The notes: a model not told the origin generated them from the sequence alone. A DNA stretch of 64,000 bases from Desulfotignum sp032250905 (GCA_032250905.1 JAVVEQ010000011.1:1-64000); one strand, 5' to 3'; positions 32,523-41,817 are shown, numbered from the stretch's first letter. Numbers and translations: made by a program.

Positions 32523-34067
32523 ATGTCAGCCAGTAAAATATTGATTGTGGATGATGAACCGACCATTGTGCGGCTGTTGGATATGTCTCTGAAAAGCGAC
32601 GGATATGACACCTGTACGGCAGTCAGCGGCAAGGAAGCGCTGGACGTGTTTGAAAAAGAATCACCGGACATTGTGGTGACCGACATCAAAATGCCGGGCA
32701 TGGATGGTCTGGAACTGCTCAAAAAAATCAAGGAACTGGACCCGGACAAGGAAGTGATCATTGTCACAGGACATGGAGATATCGATTCCACCATCACGGC
32801 CCTGCAATACGGGGCCAGTGATTTTATCAACAAACCGGTCCGGGATGAGGCACTGGCCATCGCCCTGGACCGGGCGGAAAGCAAAATACGCATCCGGGAA
32901 CAGCTGGCCGCCTACACCCACAACCTGGAAGAAAAAGTGGCGGAAGCCACCATGGAAATCCGGCGTAAATCCAATTTTCAGCGGTTGCTCATTCACAGCA
33001 GCCATGATGCTATTGTCGCGTTTGATCATGACTGGCAGATTGTGGTATATAACCCGGAAGCGGCCCACATGTTTGAGAAAAGAGCCAGAGACGTGCTGAA
33101 CAAAATGACCATTGATAATCTGTATCCCCCTGAACTGGCCGCCTTTTTCAGAAAAGAGGCCAGGAACGGGACGGATGACTCGGGAGAGATGCCCTGGAAA
33201 GAAATGATCCTGGAAACCCGGAATAAAAAGCAGATTCCGGTCAGATATGCCACCAGTGTGCTTCTTGAAAAAAAGGAATTCATGGGTATCGTCAATTTTT
33301 TTCAGGACCTGACGGAGATCAAACGCCTGGAAAGGGAGTTGATCCAGTCTGAACGCATGGCAGCCATCGGTCAGACCGTTTCCGGGTTGGCCCATTATGT
33401 GAAAAATATCCTGATCGGACTGAAAGGCGGCAGTTATGTCGTGGATGTGGGATTTCAGAACGACAACATGGAAAAGATCAAAACCGGATGGCAGACCATC
33501 CAGAAAAATATTGAACGGGTGGCAAACCTGACCCAGGACATGCTCACCTATTCCAAGGAGCGGACACCCGAGGGTGAACTGTGTGATCCCAATGACATTG
33601 TGTCGGAAATCAAAAACCTGGTAGTGGATTTTGCCAGAGCCAACGATATTGAAATCATCACCCGGTGTGACCCGGATTTGGGACAAATGTGGCTGGATCC
33701 CCGAACCGTTCACCGGTCTCTGCTGAACCTGGTGAACAATGCCATGGACGCCTGCCTGGAGGAGGAAGATCCGGACCGGCGGTTTAAAGTGGAGATTCGA
33801 ACCGGAAAAACCGGACAGGGTGCGGCAGTGTTCGAGATTGAAGACAACGGATGCGGTATGGATGAAGCGACCCGATCCAAGCTGTTTACCCCCATGTTCA
33901 GTTCCAAAGGAGGGAAAGGAACCGGTATGGGGCTGATGGTGACAAAAAAACTGGTGGAAGAGCACCAGGGTACCATTGACATTGATACCCGTTTGGGGTA
34001 TGGGTCTGTGTTTACCATGACGCTGCCTGAAAGGCCCCAAACAGGCCGGGATGAAAATGACAAGTAA
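32523..34067 (+). CDS. Hybrid receiver-PAS-histidine kinase
   Basis: This 514-residue soluble protein starts with a receiver (Asp54 in VVTDIKMPG). A short coiled coil leads to a PAS domain near 155-270 (HDAIVAFDHDWQIVVYN). The kinase core has a variant H-box, SGLAHYVKNILIGL, in which the usual E-x-x-N-P after His is replaced. The ATPase domain is intact (NLVNNAMDACLE, DNGCGMDEATR, GTGMGLMVTKKLVEEH). A receiver placed before a kinase suggests that phosphotransfer from the preceding kinase tunes this one. It is in one transcript with its neighbours on both sides. Confidence 0.88.
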   Translation: MSASKILIVDDEPTIVRLLDMSLKSDGYDTCTAVSGKEALDVFEKESPDIVVTDIKMPGMDGLELLKKIKELDPDKEVIIVTGHGDIDSTITALQYGASDFINKPVRDEALAIALDRAESKIRIREQLAAYTHNLEEKVAEATMEIRRKSNFQRLLIHSSHDAIVAFDHDWQIVVYNPEAAHMFEKRARDVLNKMTIDNLYPPELAAFFRKEARNGTDDSGEMPWKEMILETRNKKQIPVRYATSVLLEKKEFMGIVNFFQDLTEIKRLERELIQSERMAAIGQTVSGLAHYVKNILIGLKGGSYVVDVGFQNDNMEKIKTGWQTIQKNIERVANLTQDMLTYSKERTPEGELCDPNDIVSEIKNLVVDFARANDIEIITRCDPDLGQMWLDPRTVHRSLLNLVNNAMDACLEEEDPDRRFKVEIRTGKTGQGAAVFEIEDNGCGMDEATRSKLFTPMFSSKGGKGTGMGLMVTKKLVEEHQGTIDIDTRLGYGSVFTMTLPERPQTGRDENDK

Positions 34068-34078
34068 AGAGGTGTGAT

Positions 34079-34471
34079 ATGGGCAAAAAAATACTGGTGG
34101 TTGACGATGACCCGGATGTGAGATCATTTGTTGTCACGGTTCTGGAAGAAAATCAGTATACCCCTCTGGTGGCGTGTGATGGTGTGGAAGGTCTGGAGGT
34201 CATTCAAAAAGAGATGCCCGATCTGGTGATTCTGGATGTGCTCATGCCCCGGGGAAGCGGGATCCGCCTGTATCGTCACCTGAAAACAGAGGATACCTTG
34301 AAAGCCATCCCGGTGATCATGTTCACCGGCATCGCTCTTCGTTCTTTTCTTAAATCCCAGAAAGCCCTGGAAGAGTTCAAGGGAGAAACCGTGCCGGAAC
34401 CCGACATTTATCTGGAAAAGCCTGTGGAGCCCCAGGAACTGGTGGATGCCATAAGAAAAAAACTTGACTGA
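34079..34471 (+). CDS. Single-domain response regulator
   Basis: This 130-residue protein consists of a receiver domain only. The acidic cluster VVDDD is at 7-11, phospho-acceptor Asp53 is in VILDVLMP, and the conserved Lys lies in LEKPVEP. A short insertion (RSFLKSQKALEEFKGETVPE) separates strand 4 from strand 5. It probably carries phosphoryl groups between the two preceding kinases or to an unlinked target. It starts 11 bases after the hybrid kinase. Confidence 0.9.
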   Translation: MGKKILVVDDDPDVRSFVVTVLEENQYTPLVACDGVEGLEVIQKEMPDLVILDVLMPRGSGIRLYRHLKTEDTLKAIPVIMFTGIALRSFLKSQKALEEFKGETVPEPDIYLEKPVEPQELVDAIRKKLD

Positions 34472-34536
34472 TCTGAGGATCTTCAGACGGCATAACAGCT
34501 TCCGGCAGTTCCAGGAAGGCTGAGGCAGGAGGTTTC

Positions 34537-35412
34537 ATGAAAATAAGAAAACTGTTGTTTGTGACCAAATTTGAAAGCCTGTGCTATGACGCATTGCATT
34601 CACTTCTGGAGTTGAGAAAATCCGGACTGGAACATGTGGTGTTTCTGAACGTGATCGAACGTGACAAAGTGTCCATGCGAAGAGGCAAAGGATATGCCAG
34701 GGAAGACGCGGTCCGTCTCAAGGAAACTGCCAACATCCGTTTCATCGACTGGGCTGAGAATCTGTTTGAAATGGGCATGGAAGTCGGGGCCTATATTGAG
34801 GTGTCGTCCCTGATCCCGAAAATTCTGGATGTAGTGGAAAAGGAAAACCCCGACCTCATTGTCATTGGCCGGTCCCAGAAAGGGAAGCTGGAACAGCTGT
34901 ATTCCAGGTCTGACATTACGGAATTGACGCGCCGGTCTCCTGTACCTATCCTGGTATTCAAGCATCTTGCCGAAGACCATATGGTGCCGGTAAAACTGTT
35001 TGAACGGACTCTGTTTGCCACATCCTGGTCCAACAGCAGTGAAAAGGCGGTCGCCTGCCTCAAAGAACTGGGTGAAGTGATCGGAGAACTGCACCTGATG
35101 CATGTGGTGGACGAAGATGACCTGAAATCCACGGATACCCATGATGTTCAGGCCGTGCGGAAAAAAGAACGGAACCGCCTGGAAGATTTGTGCGACGAAT
35201 TCGAAGAAAAAGGCATATCGGCCAGACCCCATGTTTATGTGGGCGATCCGGAGACCGAAATCCTGAAGGCAGCCAGGGAATATCAGGCTACCCTGGTCGT
35301 GCTGGGTTTCAGTGACAGAACCGCCCTGGCCGAGCGGTGGCTGGGGTCGATATCCAGGAATATTGCGGATAAATCCATTTTCCCGTGCCTGTTGTTTCCG
35401 GTGAAAAAATAA
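34537..35412 (+). CDS. Tandem universal stress protein (two Usp domains)
   Basis: In this 291-residue protein two UspA folds are joined. The first half ends in VIGRSQKGKLEQLYSRSDIT and the second in VLGFSDRTALAERWLGSISR. These resemble the G-2x-G-9x-G(S/T) ATP-binding motif, incomplete in the first copy. The N-terminus reads KIRKLLFVTKF. AGGAGG precedes the ATG. It probably acts as a nucleotide-binding stress modulator in the phosphorelay cluster around it. Confidence 0.87.
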   Translation: MKIRKLLFVTKFESLCYDALHSLLELRKSGLEHVVFLNVIERDKVSMRRGKGYAREDAVRLKETANIRFIDWAENLFEMGMEVGAYIEVSSLIPKILDVVEKENPDLIVIGRSQKGKLEQLYSRSDITELTRRSPVPILVFKHLAEDHMVPVKLFERTLFATSWSNSSEKAVACLKELGEVIGELHLMHVVDEDDLKSTDTHDVQAVRKKERNRLEDLCDEFEEKGISARPHVYVGDPETEILKAAREYQATLVVLGFSDRTALAERWLGSISRNIADKSIFPCLLFPVKK

Positions 35413-35442
35413 TGTGTATCAACCGATGTCAGTGGACTGAAA

Positions 35443-35907
35443 ATGAAACTTTTATTTATAGATGATGAACAGACCTTTCTGAAGTACCTGGGCAAACGGA
35501 TGACTCTGGAAGGGTTTGAGGTGACAACGACATTTTCCGGTGAGGAAGGGGTGGGGGCCGCCGCCAGAGAATCCTTTGACGTGGCGGTAGTGGATTTACA
35601 GATGCCCGGTATTGACGGCATCGAAGTGCAGAAACTGCTCAAGGACCTGCAGCCGGATCTGCCCTGTATCGTTCTGACCGGTCATGGCAGTGTGGAAAAC
35701 GCCCTGGAGAGCGGCAAATACAACGCTTTCAAATTTTTGTCCAAACCTGTGGATATGGACACACTGATCGCAACCATACATGCGGCCTACGGACATCGCA
35801 TGAAAAATCAATCTGCCACCGGTGCACCGGATCAGACAGCCTCGACCAAAGGTCCAGTGTCCAAACTGTTTCACAAATTCCGCAAACTTTACGGGGTGCA
35901 AAAATAA
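35443..35907 (+). CDS. Single-domain response regulator with C-terminal tail
   Basis: This 154-residue protein has an N-terminal receiver (Asp51 in VVDLQMPG, conserved Lys in LSKPVD). A tail of about 35 residues, rich in Thr/Ser and Lys, ends KLFHKFRKLYGVQK, which could be amphipathic. It has no DNA-binding domain. It is the last gene of the kinase/stress transcript before the antiporter cluster. Confidence 0.88.
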   Translation: MKLLFIDDEQTFLKYLGKRMTLEGFEVTTTFSGEEGVGAAARESFDVAVVDLQMPGIDGIEVQKLLKDLQPDLPCIVLTGHGSVENALESGKYNAFKFLSKPVDMDTLIATIHAAYGHRMKNQSATGAPDQTASTKGPVSKLFHKFRKLYGVQK

Positions 35908-36027
35908 GGTTCCATTCGTCCGGTTGTTCTTTTACGAATGTTTTCCTGACGTATCGGTACGTGAAAAAATGGGTGCAGGAAAAAACTGCCTGTAACAGAA
36001 AGGATGTCGAAAGGGGGAAAATAGGGG

Positions 36028-36549
36028 ATGCAGACCCGAAAACATGAGGAAAAACGGCCCGGTTTTTTTTCATTCATGATTACCTTTGTGTTCATGTTTG
36101 TCACGTGGATCATTTTGTCCGGCCATTTTGAGCCGCTTTTGATCGGACTGGGACTGCTGTCCAGCCTGGTGGTCGCCTGGTTTTTCCATGACCTTCTGTT
36201 CGCCGGGGCCGGTTTTCAGGATATCGGCGTATTCGTCCGGTTCTGCCGGTATATGCCATGGCTGATTGTGGAAATTATCAAAGCCAATTTCCATATACTG
36301 TACCTGGTGTTTCACCCCCGGATGCACCAGATGATCGATCCCCACATCATTCATTTTCAGACCGGCCTGAAAACAGATATTGCCATTACCACCCTGGCAA
36401 ATGCCATCACCCTGACCCCCGGCACGGTCACTGTCACAGCCAATGCCGAGGGTGGGTTCCGGGTTCATGCCATTGACCGGGAAAGTGCCCAGGGGCTTCC
36501 AGGTATCATGCGGGACCGGGTGGCGCATGTCTATGGAGAAAAGAGATGA
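36028..36549 (+). CDS. mnhE: Mrp-type antiporter subunit E
   Basis: This 173-residue protein has two or three N-terminal hydrophobic helices (FMFVTWIILSGHF, LLIGLGLLSSLVVAWFF) and a soluble C-terminal part. The MnhE signature is LANAITLTPGTVTVTA. It is the first gene of an antiporter cluster. GGGGGAAAATAGGGG upstream gives a strong ribosome-binding site. It overlaps the next gene by four bases. MnhE supports assembly of the Na+/H+ antiporter complex. Confidence 0.92.
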   Translation: MQTRKHEEKRPGFFSFMITFVFMFVTWIILSGHFEPLLIGLGLLSSLVVAWFFHDLLFAGAGFQDIGVFVRFCRYMPWLIVEIIKANFHILYLVFHPRMHQMIDPHIIHFQTGLKTDIAITTLANAITLTPGTVTVTANAEGGFRVHAIDRESAQGLPGIMRDRVAHVYGEKR

Positions 36550-36833
36550 TCTATTTTTTTTCATGTATTGCTGTCGGGCTTTGTCTGATCATGATACTGC
36601 CGCTGTATCGATGCCTGATGGGCCCCACGGTGCTGGACCGCCTGGTGGGAGTGAACGCCATCGGCAGCAAGACCGTGGTCCTGCTGCTGCTCATCGGATA
36701 TCTGTATGAGCGGGTGGACATGTTTGTGGATATTGCCCTGGCCTATGCGTTTCTGAACTTTGTGGCGGTGCTGGCCGCTTCCCGGTACTTTCACAAACGC
36801 AAAGGCCTGTATGAAGAATCCTTCATGGAGTAA
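36546..36833 (+). CDS. mnhF: Mrp-type antiporter subunit F
   Basis: This 95-residue protein has three hydrophobic helices. The MrpF-typical segment GPTVLDRLVGVNAIGSKTVV follows the first, and DIALAYAFLNFVAVL lies in the third. It overlaps mnhE and touches mnhG, the stop and next start sharing one base. It is a small membrane subunit of the multisubunit Na+/H+ antiporter. Confidence 0.92.
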   Translation: MIYFFSCIAVGLCLIMILPLYRCLMGPTVLDRLVGVNAIGSKTVVLLLLIGYLYERVDMFVDIALAYAFLNFVAVLAASRYFHKRKGLYEESFME

Positions 36834-37171
36834 TGATGCATATTCTTATCAATATCGTTGCGGGGCTATTCCTGCTCATGGGCCTGGTTTTTTTTCTGGG
36901 TGGAGCGGTCGGGATCATTCGGATGCCCGATTTTTACTCCCGGCTGCATCCGGCCGGAAAACTAGATACCCTGGGCATCTTTGCCATGGTGGCCGGGTTG
37001 GTGATCTATAATCTGCACCACCTGTCTTTCGGCATGGTGCTTTTGTCCATTAAGATGTTTTTGATTGTCTTTTTTGTGTTCCTGGCCAGCCCGACTGCCA
37101 CCCATTCCATTGTGGATGCAGGCATGCGGGCCGGATTGCGGCCCTGGACGAAAAAAAAGGAAAAGGAATAA
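36833..37171 (+). CDS. mnhG: Mrp-type antiporter subunit G
   Basis: This 112-residue membrane protein has three hydrophobic segments and the strongly conserved MrpG stretch IIRMPDFYSRLHPAGKLDTL. Its basic C-terminus (RPWTKKKEKE) is cytoplasmic. ATG codons exist at 36833 and 36836; either gives the same protein apart from one Met. Confidence 0.92.
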   Translation: MMHILINIVAGLFLLMGLVFFLGGAVGIIRMPDFYSRLHPAGKLDTLGIFAMVAGLVIYNLHHLSFGMVLLSIKMFLIVFFVFLASPTATHSIVDAGMRAGLRPWTKKKEKE

Positions 37172-37177
37172 ATACCC

Positions 37178-37423
37178 ATGCTGTGGTCCATAGACCTGAT
37201 CATACTGACCTTTGTGATTTTCTGTGCCGTGGCCGCCATCACTGTGAAAGACCTTCTGGGAACCGCCATTTTATTCAGCGCGTATTCCTTTCTGATGTGC
37301 CTGTTGTGGGCCGTGATGGGGGCCGTGGATGTGGCATTTACCGAAGCGTCCGTGGGCGCGGGAGTCAGCACCGTGTTTCTGGTGGCCGCTGTGTTCCGGA
37401 CCAGCAGGAGGACCAAAGATTGA
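37178..37423 (+). CDS. MbhD-like small antiporter subunit (DUF4040)
   Basis: This 81-residue protein has two or three hydrophobic helices and matches the MbhD/MrpA C-terminal (DUF4040) pattern: DLLGTAILFSAYSFLMCL and VDVAFTEASVGAGVSTVFLV. In classical Mrp systems this piece is fused to MrpA; here it is a separate gene, as in membrane-bound hydrogenase (Mbh) clusters. Its stop overlaps the TTG start of the next gene. Confidence 0.87.
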   Translation: MLWSIDLIILTFVIFCAVAAITVKDLLGTAILFSAYSFLMCLLWAVMGAVDVAFTEASVGAGVSTVFLVAAVFRTSRRTKD

Positions 37424-38244
37424 AAGCGTTAGGACTTGTCATCGTCTGCCTGACCGGCGGGCTGCTGTTATACGGCACAATGGACCTGCCGGACTGGGGA
37501 GATCCTGCATCACCTGCATCCACCCATCTGTCGGATTATTATATCGAATATATCATGGAGCAAACCCAGGTGCCTAACCTGGTGACCGCAGTACTGGCCG
37601 ATTACAGAGGGTATGACACCATGTTCGAGACCGCGGTGGTGTTCTGCGCCGGACTGGCCTGTTTTCTGCTGCTCAGGGATTTCCGGCCCAGAAAAGACCG
37701 GTATTACCGCCATATTCCTACCGGTGTGATGCTTCATGTCAAGAATCCGGAGACCCGGATCATACCGGGCAATGAATTCGAGCACATGGACCGGGAATGG
37801 GTGCCGTCGGACATGATTATCAAGACCGTGTGCCGGATTCTGATCCCCTTTATTCAGATTTACGCAATGTATGTGGTGGCCCACGGGGATTTTTCTCCCG
37901 GGGGCGGGTTCCAGGGCGGCGTAATTTTCGGGTCCAGCCTGATTTTGATGGCCATTTCCTACAACCTGAAGACGCTGGTGAAACGGGTGACGGAAAAATT
38001 TTTGTCCATTTCTGCAGCGGTGGGCGTCCTGATCTATGTGGGACTCGGGGTTCTTGCCATGGTGATGGGCGGGCATTTTCTGGATTACGGCATGCTGGCA
38101 CCGCTGGTTCCATGGGATCCCGGTCATATCCGTGCCCTGGGTATGCTGGGCGTGGAGATCGGTGTGGGCATCGCCGTGATGGCGGTTATGGTGATCATTT
38201 ATGTGAATATCGTGTCGGAAGGCAGGCATGATGAAGGACTCTAG
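37420..38244 (+). CDS. MbhE-MnhB fusion antiporter subunit
   Basis: This protein has about 274 residues and starts at a TTG (37420) within the upstream stop (ATTGA). Residues 1-90 match MbhE: one helix (LGLVIVCLTGGLLLYGTMDL), then THLSDYYIEY, TAVLADYRGYDTMFETAVVF and another helix. The second half is MnhB/MbhF, with RILIPFIQIYAMYVVAHG, the signature DFSPGGGFQGGVI and several further helices. The fusion itself is common in this type of cluster. The alternative of a GTG or ATG further in would cut the MbhE part. Confidence 0.85.
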   Translation: MKALGLVIVCLTGGLLLYGTMDLPDWGDPASPASTHLSDYYIEYIMEQTQVPNLVTAVLADYRGYDTMFETAVVFCAGLACFLLLRDFRPRKDRYYRHIPTGVMLHVKNPETRIIPGNEFEHMDREWVPSDMIIKTVCRILIPFIQIYAMYVVAHGDFSPGGGFQGGVIFGSSLILMAISYNLKTLVKRVTEKFLSISAAVGVLIYVGLGVLAMVMGGHFLDYGMLAPLVPWDPGHIRALGMLGVEIGVGIAVMAVMVIIYVNIVSEGRHDEGL

Positions 38245-38253
38245 GAGACGCCC

Positions 38254-38658
38254 ATGAGTGAACTTCTGGCGCTGATCGTGGCCAAATACAATTTCTGGCT
38301 GTATATCATTCTCATGATGATCGGCCTGTACGCCATGATCGCCAAAAATAACCTGATGAAAAAACTGGTGGGCATGAACATCTTTCAGACCGCTATTATT
38401 CTGTTTTATGTGTCCATCGGATACAAGCACGGGGCGACCCTGCCTATCATTCAAGGGGATCCCGGCGGGCATGGGGCCCATGATGCTGTGATTCATGCAG
38501 CCGATTATATCAACCCGGTGCCTCATGTACTCATGCTCACCGCCATTGTGGTGTCGGTGGCCACCTTCGGGGTGGCCATGGCTTTGTGCGTGCGGGTGTA
38601 CAGACGATATCAGACCCTGGAAGAAGATGAACTTCGAATACGCTTATCGGAAAAATAA
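38254..38658 (+). CDS. mnhC: Mrp-type antiporter subunit C (NuoK-like)
   Basis: This 134-residue protein has three helices of the NuoK/MrpC type. They include YIILMMIGLYAMIAKNNLMKK, NIFQTAIILFYVSIGY and, after a loop with PGGHGAHD, the family-typical NPVPHVLMLTAIVVSVATFG. AGGAG precedes the ATG. It is the structural partner of the large pump subunit that follows after three bases. Confidence 0.92.
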   Translation: MSELLALIVAKYNFWLYIILMMIGLYAMIAKNNLMKKLVGMNIFQTAIILFYVSIGYKHGATLPIIQGDPGGHGAHDAVIHAADYINPVPHVLMLTAIVVSVATFGVAMALCVRVYRRYQTLEEDELRIRLSEK

Positions 38659-38661
38659 CCC

Positions 38662-40137
38662 ATGAACCATATGCCGGCAATAATCGTACTGGCCCCGCTT
38701 CTGGGGGCTTTTTTCTCGGGCCTGGCCGCCTGGATACAAAAACCGCTTTCTTATTATATCGCCCTGGTTTCTACAGCGGTCTCCAGTGTGGCCGCGGTCG
38801 GCGTTCTGAAACAGGTGCTGACCGCCGGCACCTGGCAATACCGCATGGCTGGATGGGCCCCGCCCATTGGTATCGAATTGAGGGTCGATCTGCTCAATGC
38901 CATGGTCCTGGTCCTGATTTCCGCCATCGCATTCATGAACCTGGTGGCCAGTGTCAGAAGCGTGGACCAGGAAATTCCAGACCGGTCTCCTTCTTTTTAT
39001 GTCATGTATCAGCTCTTTGTGGTGGGCCTTTTAGGGGTGACTGCCACCGGCGACCTGTTCAACCTGTATGTGCTCATCGAGATCACCTCGTTGACCTCCT
39101 ATACCATGATCGCCCTGGGAGACATAGACCGTGCTCATCTGGCCGCATTGAACTATATTTTCATCGGCGTGATCGGGGCGTCGTTTTATCTTCTCGGGGT
39201 GGGCTACCTCTACATCACCACCGGATCCTTGAACATGGCGGATGTGGCGGTCATTCTTAAGGGAATTCATGGATCCACCGCAGTATTGACCGCATTTGTA
39301 TTATGTATTCTCGGAGTCTGGATCAAGATGGCACTGTTTCCGCTGCATGTGTGGCTGCCTAACGCCTATTCGTTCGCGCCGGTGGGATTTGCCCGGGTGG
39401 TGGCACCGCTGATGACCAAAGTGATGGTCTATGTCATGATACGGCTCATGGTCACGGTGTTCGGGCTGGACTATGTTTTCAACACCCTGCACCTGGCGGA
39501 GATCGTGGTATGGATGGGCGTGATCGCCATCCTGGCCGGGGCCTTCATGGCGTTGTTCCAGACCGACCTGAAAAAAATGCTGGCCTATATCATCGTATGT
39601 GAGATCGGATACATGGTGGGCGGGGCCTGGCTGGGAAACACCCTGGGTATGACCGGCGCCATTCTTCATATCCTGAATGATGCCTTGATGACGTTTGCCC
39701 TGTTTCTGGCTTTAGGAAACATTATTTACCTGAGAAAACAGGCTGCCTTTCCGAATTTACAGGGATTATTTGCCGCCATGCCCTGGACCATGGCCGGACT
39801 GGTTCTGGCCGGGTTGAGCATCATCGGTGTTCCCCCCACCTGCGGGTTTTTCAGCAAATGGTACCTGGTGCTGGGGGCATTTGAAGCCGGTGCCTATCAT
39901 TTTGCTGCCGCGCTCATCATTTCCAGCCTGGTATGTGCGGTACTGTTTTTCAAGGTGTTTGAAATCTGTTTTTTCGAGCCTGTGACCGACACCCATGATC
40001 ATCATGGGACCGTCCCCATCACCGAGGCGCCCGTTTCCATGCTGGTGCCTCTGGGGCTGGTGAGCGTGGCAATTGTCGGTGCCGGTGTGTATGCCGGCAC
40101 CATTGTCAACACCCTGATTCTGCCGTTTCTGCATTGA
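38662..40137 (+). CDS. mnhD: Proton-conducting antiporter subunit D (NuoN/MrpD-like), first copy
   Basis: This 491-residue protein has about fourteen helices. The channel Glu lies in NLYVLIEITSLTSYTMIALG (helix 5). The helix-7 region GVWIKMALFPLHVWLPNAY carries the conserved Lys, and the second half contains FQTDLKKMLAYIIVCEIGYM. It is one of three such subunits in this cluster, which therefore has three potential proton/sodium paths. The ribosome-binding site is weak. Confidence 0.9.
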   Translation: MNHMPAIIVLAPLLGAFFSGLAAWIQKPLSYYIALVSTAVSSVAAVGVLKQVLTAGTWQYRMAGWAPPIGIELRVDLLNAMVLVLISAIAFMNLVASVRSVDQEIPDRSPSFYVMYQLFVVGLLGVTATGDLFNLYVLIEITSLTSYTMIALGDIDRAHLAALNYIFIGVIGASFYLLGVGYLYITTGSLNMADVAVILKGIHGSTAVLTAFVLCILGVWIKMALFPLHVWLPNAYSFAPVGFARVVAPLMTKVMVYVMIRLMVTVFGLDYVFNTLHLAEIVVWMGVIAILAGAFMALFQTDLKKMLAYIIVCEIGYMVGGAWLGNTLGMTGAILHILNDALMTFALFLALGNIIYLRKQAAFPNLQGLFAAMPWTMAGLVLAGLSIIGVPPTCGFFSKWYLVLGAFEAGAYHFAAALIISSLVCAVLFFKVFEICFFEPVTDTHDHHGTVPITEAPVSMLVPLGLVSVAIVGAGVYAGTIVNTLILPFLH

Positions 40138-40187
40138 GGCGCTGTACATGACCCTTCCGAATTTTTCAATCAAAGGCTGATTCAACC

Positions 40188-41663
40188 ATGGAATCCATCA
40201 TTTCATACAGACCGCTGCTGGCTGTCCTGGTCCCTTTGCTGGTTATTCCCGTACTTATGTCATCATCCCGCAGGCCCAATGTCCGGGAAGCCTGGGTGTT
40301 TGCCTCAGGAGTTATCATGTTCGGGCTGGTTGTGTCCATGACACCGGTGATACTGGCCGGGAACCATATCGAACTGACCCTGTTCCGGTTGATGCCTGGG
40401 GCAGACATCGCATTCCGGGTGGACGGCCTGGGCATGCTGTTCGCCCTGGTGGCATCCAGCCTTTACATCGTTACTTCCCTGTATTCCATCGGATACATGC
40501 GGGGATTGAAGGAACACGCCCAGACCCGGTTTGTCAGTTTTTTTGCGCTGGCCATCGCCTCCACCATAGGGGCCGCGTTTTCCGCCAATCTGGTGACATT
40601 GTATCTGTTTTATGAAATGCTGTCTCTGGCCACCTATCCCCTGGTTGCCCATCATGAGGATGCCTTGTCCCGTGTTTCCGCCCGGCGGTATCTGACGTTC
40701 ATCCTGGGCACCTCCATCGGGCTGGTGCTGCCGGCCATGATCTATTGCTATCATATCACCGGTACCCTTGAATTTACCACAGCCGGTATTTTTGCAGGTC
40801 AGCTGTCAAAACCGGCAGCTGTCGTGCTGGTCCTCTTGTTTGTGTTCGGATTTGCCAAAGCCGGAATCATGCCGTTTCATTCATGGCTGCCGGCCGCCAT
40901 GGTGGCTCCGACACCGGTGAGTGCGCTGTTACATGCTGTGGCTGTGGTCAAGGTCGGGGTGTTTTCCATTGTCAGGGTCATGACCGGGATTTTCGGGGTG
41001 GATCTGCTGGGGTCATACAATCTGGGAACCCTGGTCATGGTCATTGCCTCCATCACCATTCTGGTGAGTTCCTGCATCGCCCTGTCCCAGGATGAACTCA
41101 AACGAAGACTGGCCTTTTCCACCATCAGCCAGCTGTCTTATATCATCTTCGGTGTGGCCCTGCTGTCGCCTATGGGTCAGCTGGGCGGGGTAATCCATAT
41201 TCTGATGCATGCATTCGGAAAAATTACGCTGTTTTTCTGTGCCGGGGCCATTTTTGTGGCCACCGGCAAAAAATATATTTCCCAGATGAAAGGTCTGGGC
41301 AGACAGATGCCGGTGACCTTTGCCGCATTCTTCATCGGATCGCTGGGAGTGATCGGGCTGCCGCCCACCGGCGGATTCTACAGCAAGTGGAACCTGATTT
41401 TAGGGACCCTGGAGGCCGGCCAGACGGTTTTCATGGCGGTGCTGCTGATCTCCTCGTTTCTGAATGCGTTTTATTTTCTGCCCATCGTGTTTCAGGGATT
41501 TTTCGGCAAACCGGATGACGGGCCGCTGGACGCACCGGTTGCCATGCAGGAAGCCAACCTGTGCCTGGTGGTGCCGCTGGCCATCACGGCCCTGGCGTCC
41601 ATTGCCCTGTTTTTCTTCCCGCAGATGTTTGTGGACCTGATCGTTTTAGGCCTGAATTTGTGA
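40188..41663 (+). CDS. Proton-conducting antiporter subunit D-like, second copy
   Basis: This 491-residue protein has the same family fold as its neighbour but is clearly diverged. The helix-5 Glu lies in LYLFYEMLSLATYPLVAHHE, the Lys motif is FAKAGIMPFHSWLPAAMVAP, and the second half-channel has LSQDELKRRLAFSTISQLSY. PTGGFYSKWNL is shared in pattern with the first copy. It could serve as the second MrpD or as an NuoM-like subunit. It is separated from the first copy by 50 bases. Confidence 0.9.
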   Translation: MESIISYRPLLAVLVPLLVIPVLMSSSRRPNVREAWVFASGVIMFGLVVSMTPVILAGNHIELTLFRLMPGADIAFRVDGLGMLFALVASSLYIVTSLYSIGYMRGLKEHAQTRFVSFFALAIASTIGAAFSANLVTLYLFYEMLSLATYPLVAHHEDALSRVSARRYLTFILGTSIGLVLPAMIYCYHITGTLEFTTAGIFAGQLSKPAAVVLVLLFVFGFAKAGIMPFHSWLPAAMVAPTPVSALLHAVAVVKVGVFSIVRVMTGIFGVDLLGSYNLGTLVMVIASITILVSSCIALSQDELKRRLAFSTISQLSYIIFGVALLSPMGQLGGVIHILMHAFGKITLFFCAGAIFVATGKKYISQMKGLGRQMPVTFAAFFIGSLGVIGLPPTGGFYSKWNLILGTLEAGQTVFMAVLLISSFLNAFYFLPIVFQGFFGKPDDGPLDAPVAMQEANLCLVVPLAITALASIALFFFPQMFVDLIVLGLNL

Positions 41664-41767
41664 GAAGAGGGGCTGATCGAACAAAACCAAACTGTATGGG
41701 GACAATGGTGATACAAAGATAGAAGGCTAAGATGAACAAAGGAAGTTACATTAAATTTTTTTAAAAC

Positions 41768-41817
41768 CACGAAGGACACGAAGAAACCCTTCCTTCGTGT
41801 CCTTCGTGCTCTTCGTG
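41768..41817. repeat. CACGAAGGACACGAAG palindrome
   Basis: The 16-base arm at 41768-41783 is repeated in exact inverted form at 41793-41808 (CTTCGTGTCCTTCGTG), nine bases apart, and a further CTTCGTGG follows at 41811. The motif closely resembles a short repeat dispersed in intergenic regions of many bacteria. It falls in the 200-bp gap inside the antiporter cluster and could form a hairpin that attenuates the downstream genes. Confidence 0.8.

Noticed and set aside
41768..41817. Rho-independent terminator inside the antiporter cluster
   Set aside because: The stem is strong but lacks a following T-tract, and the motif closely resembles a dispersed intergenic repeat. It is annotated as a repeat instead.
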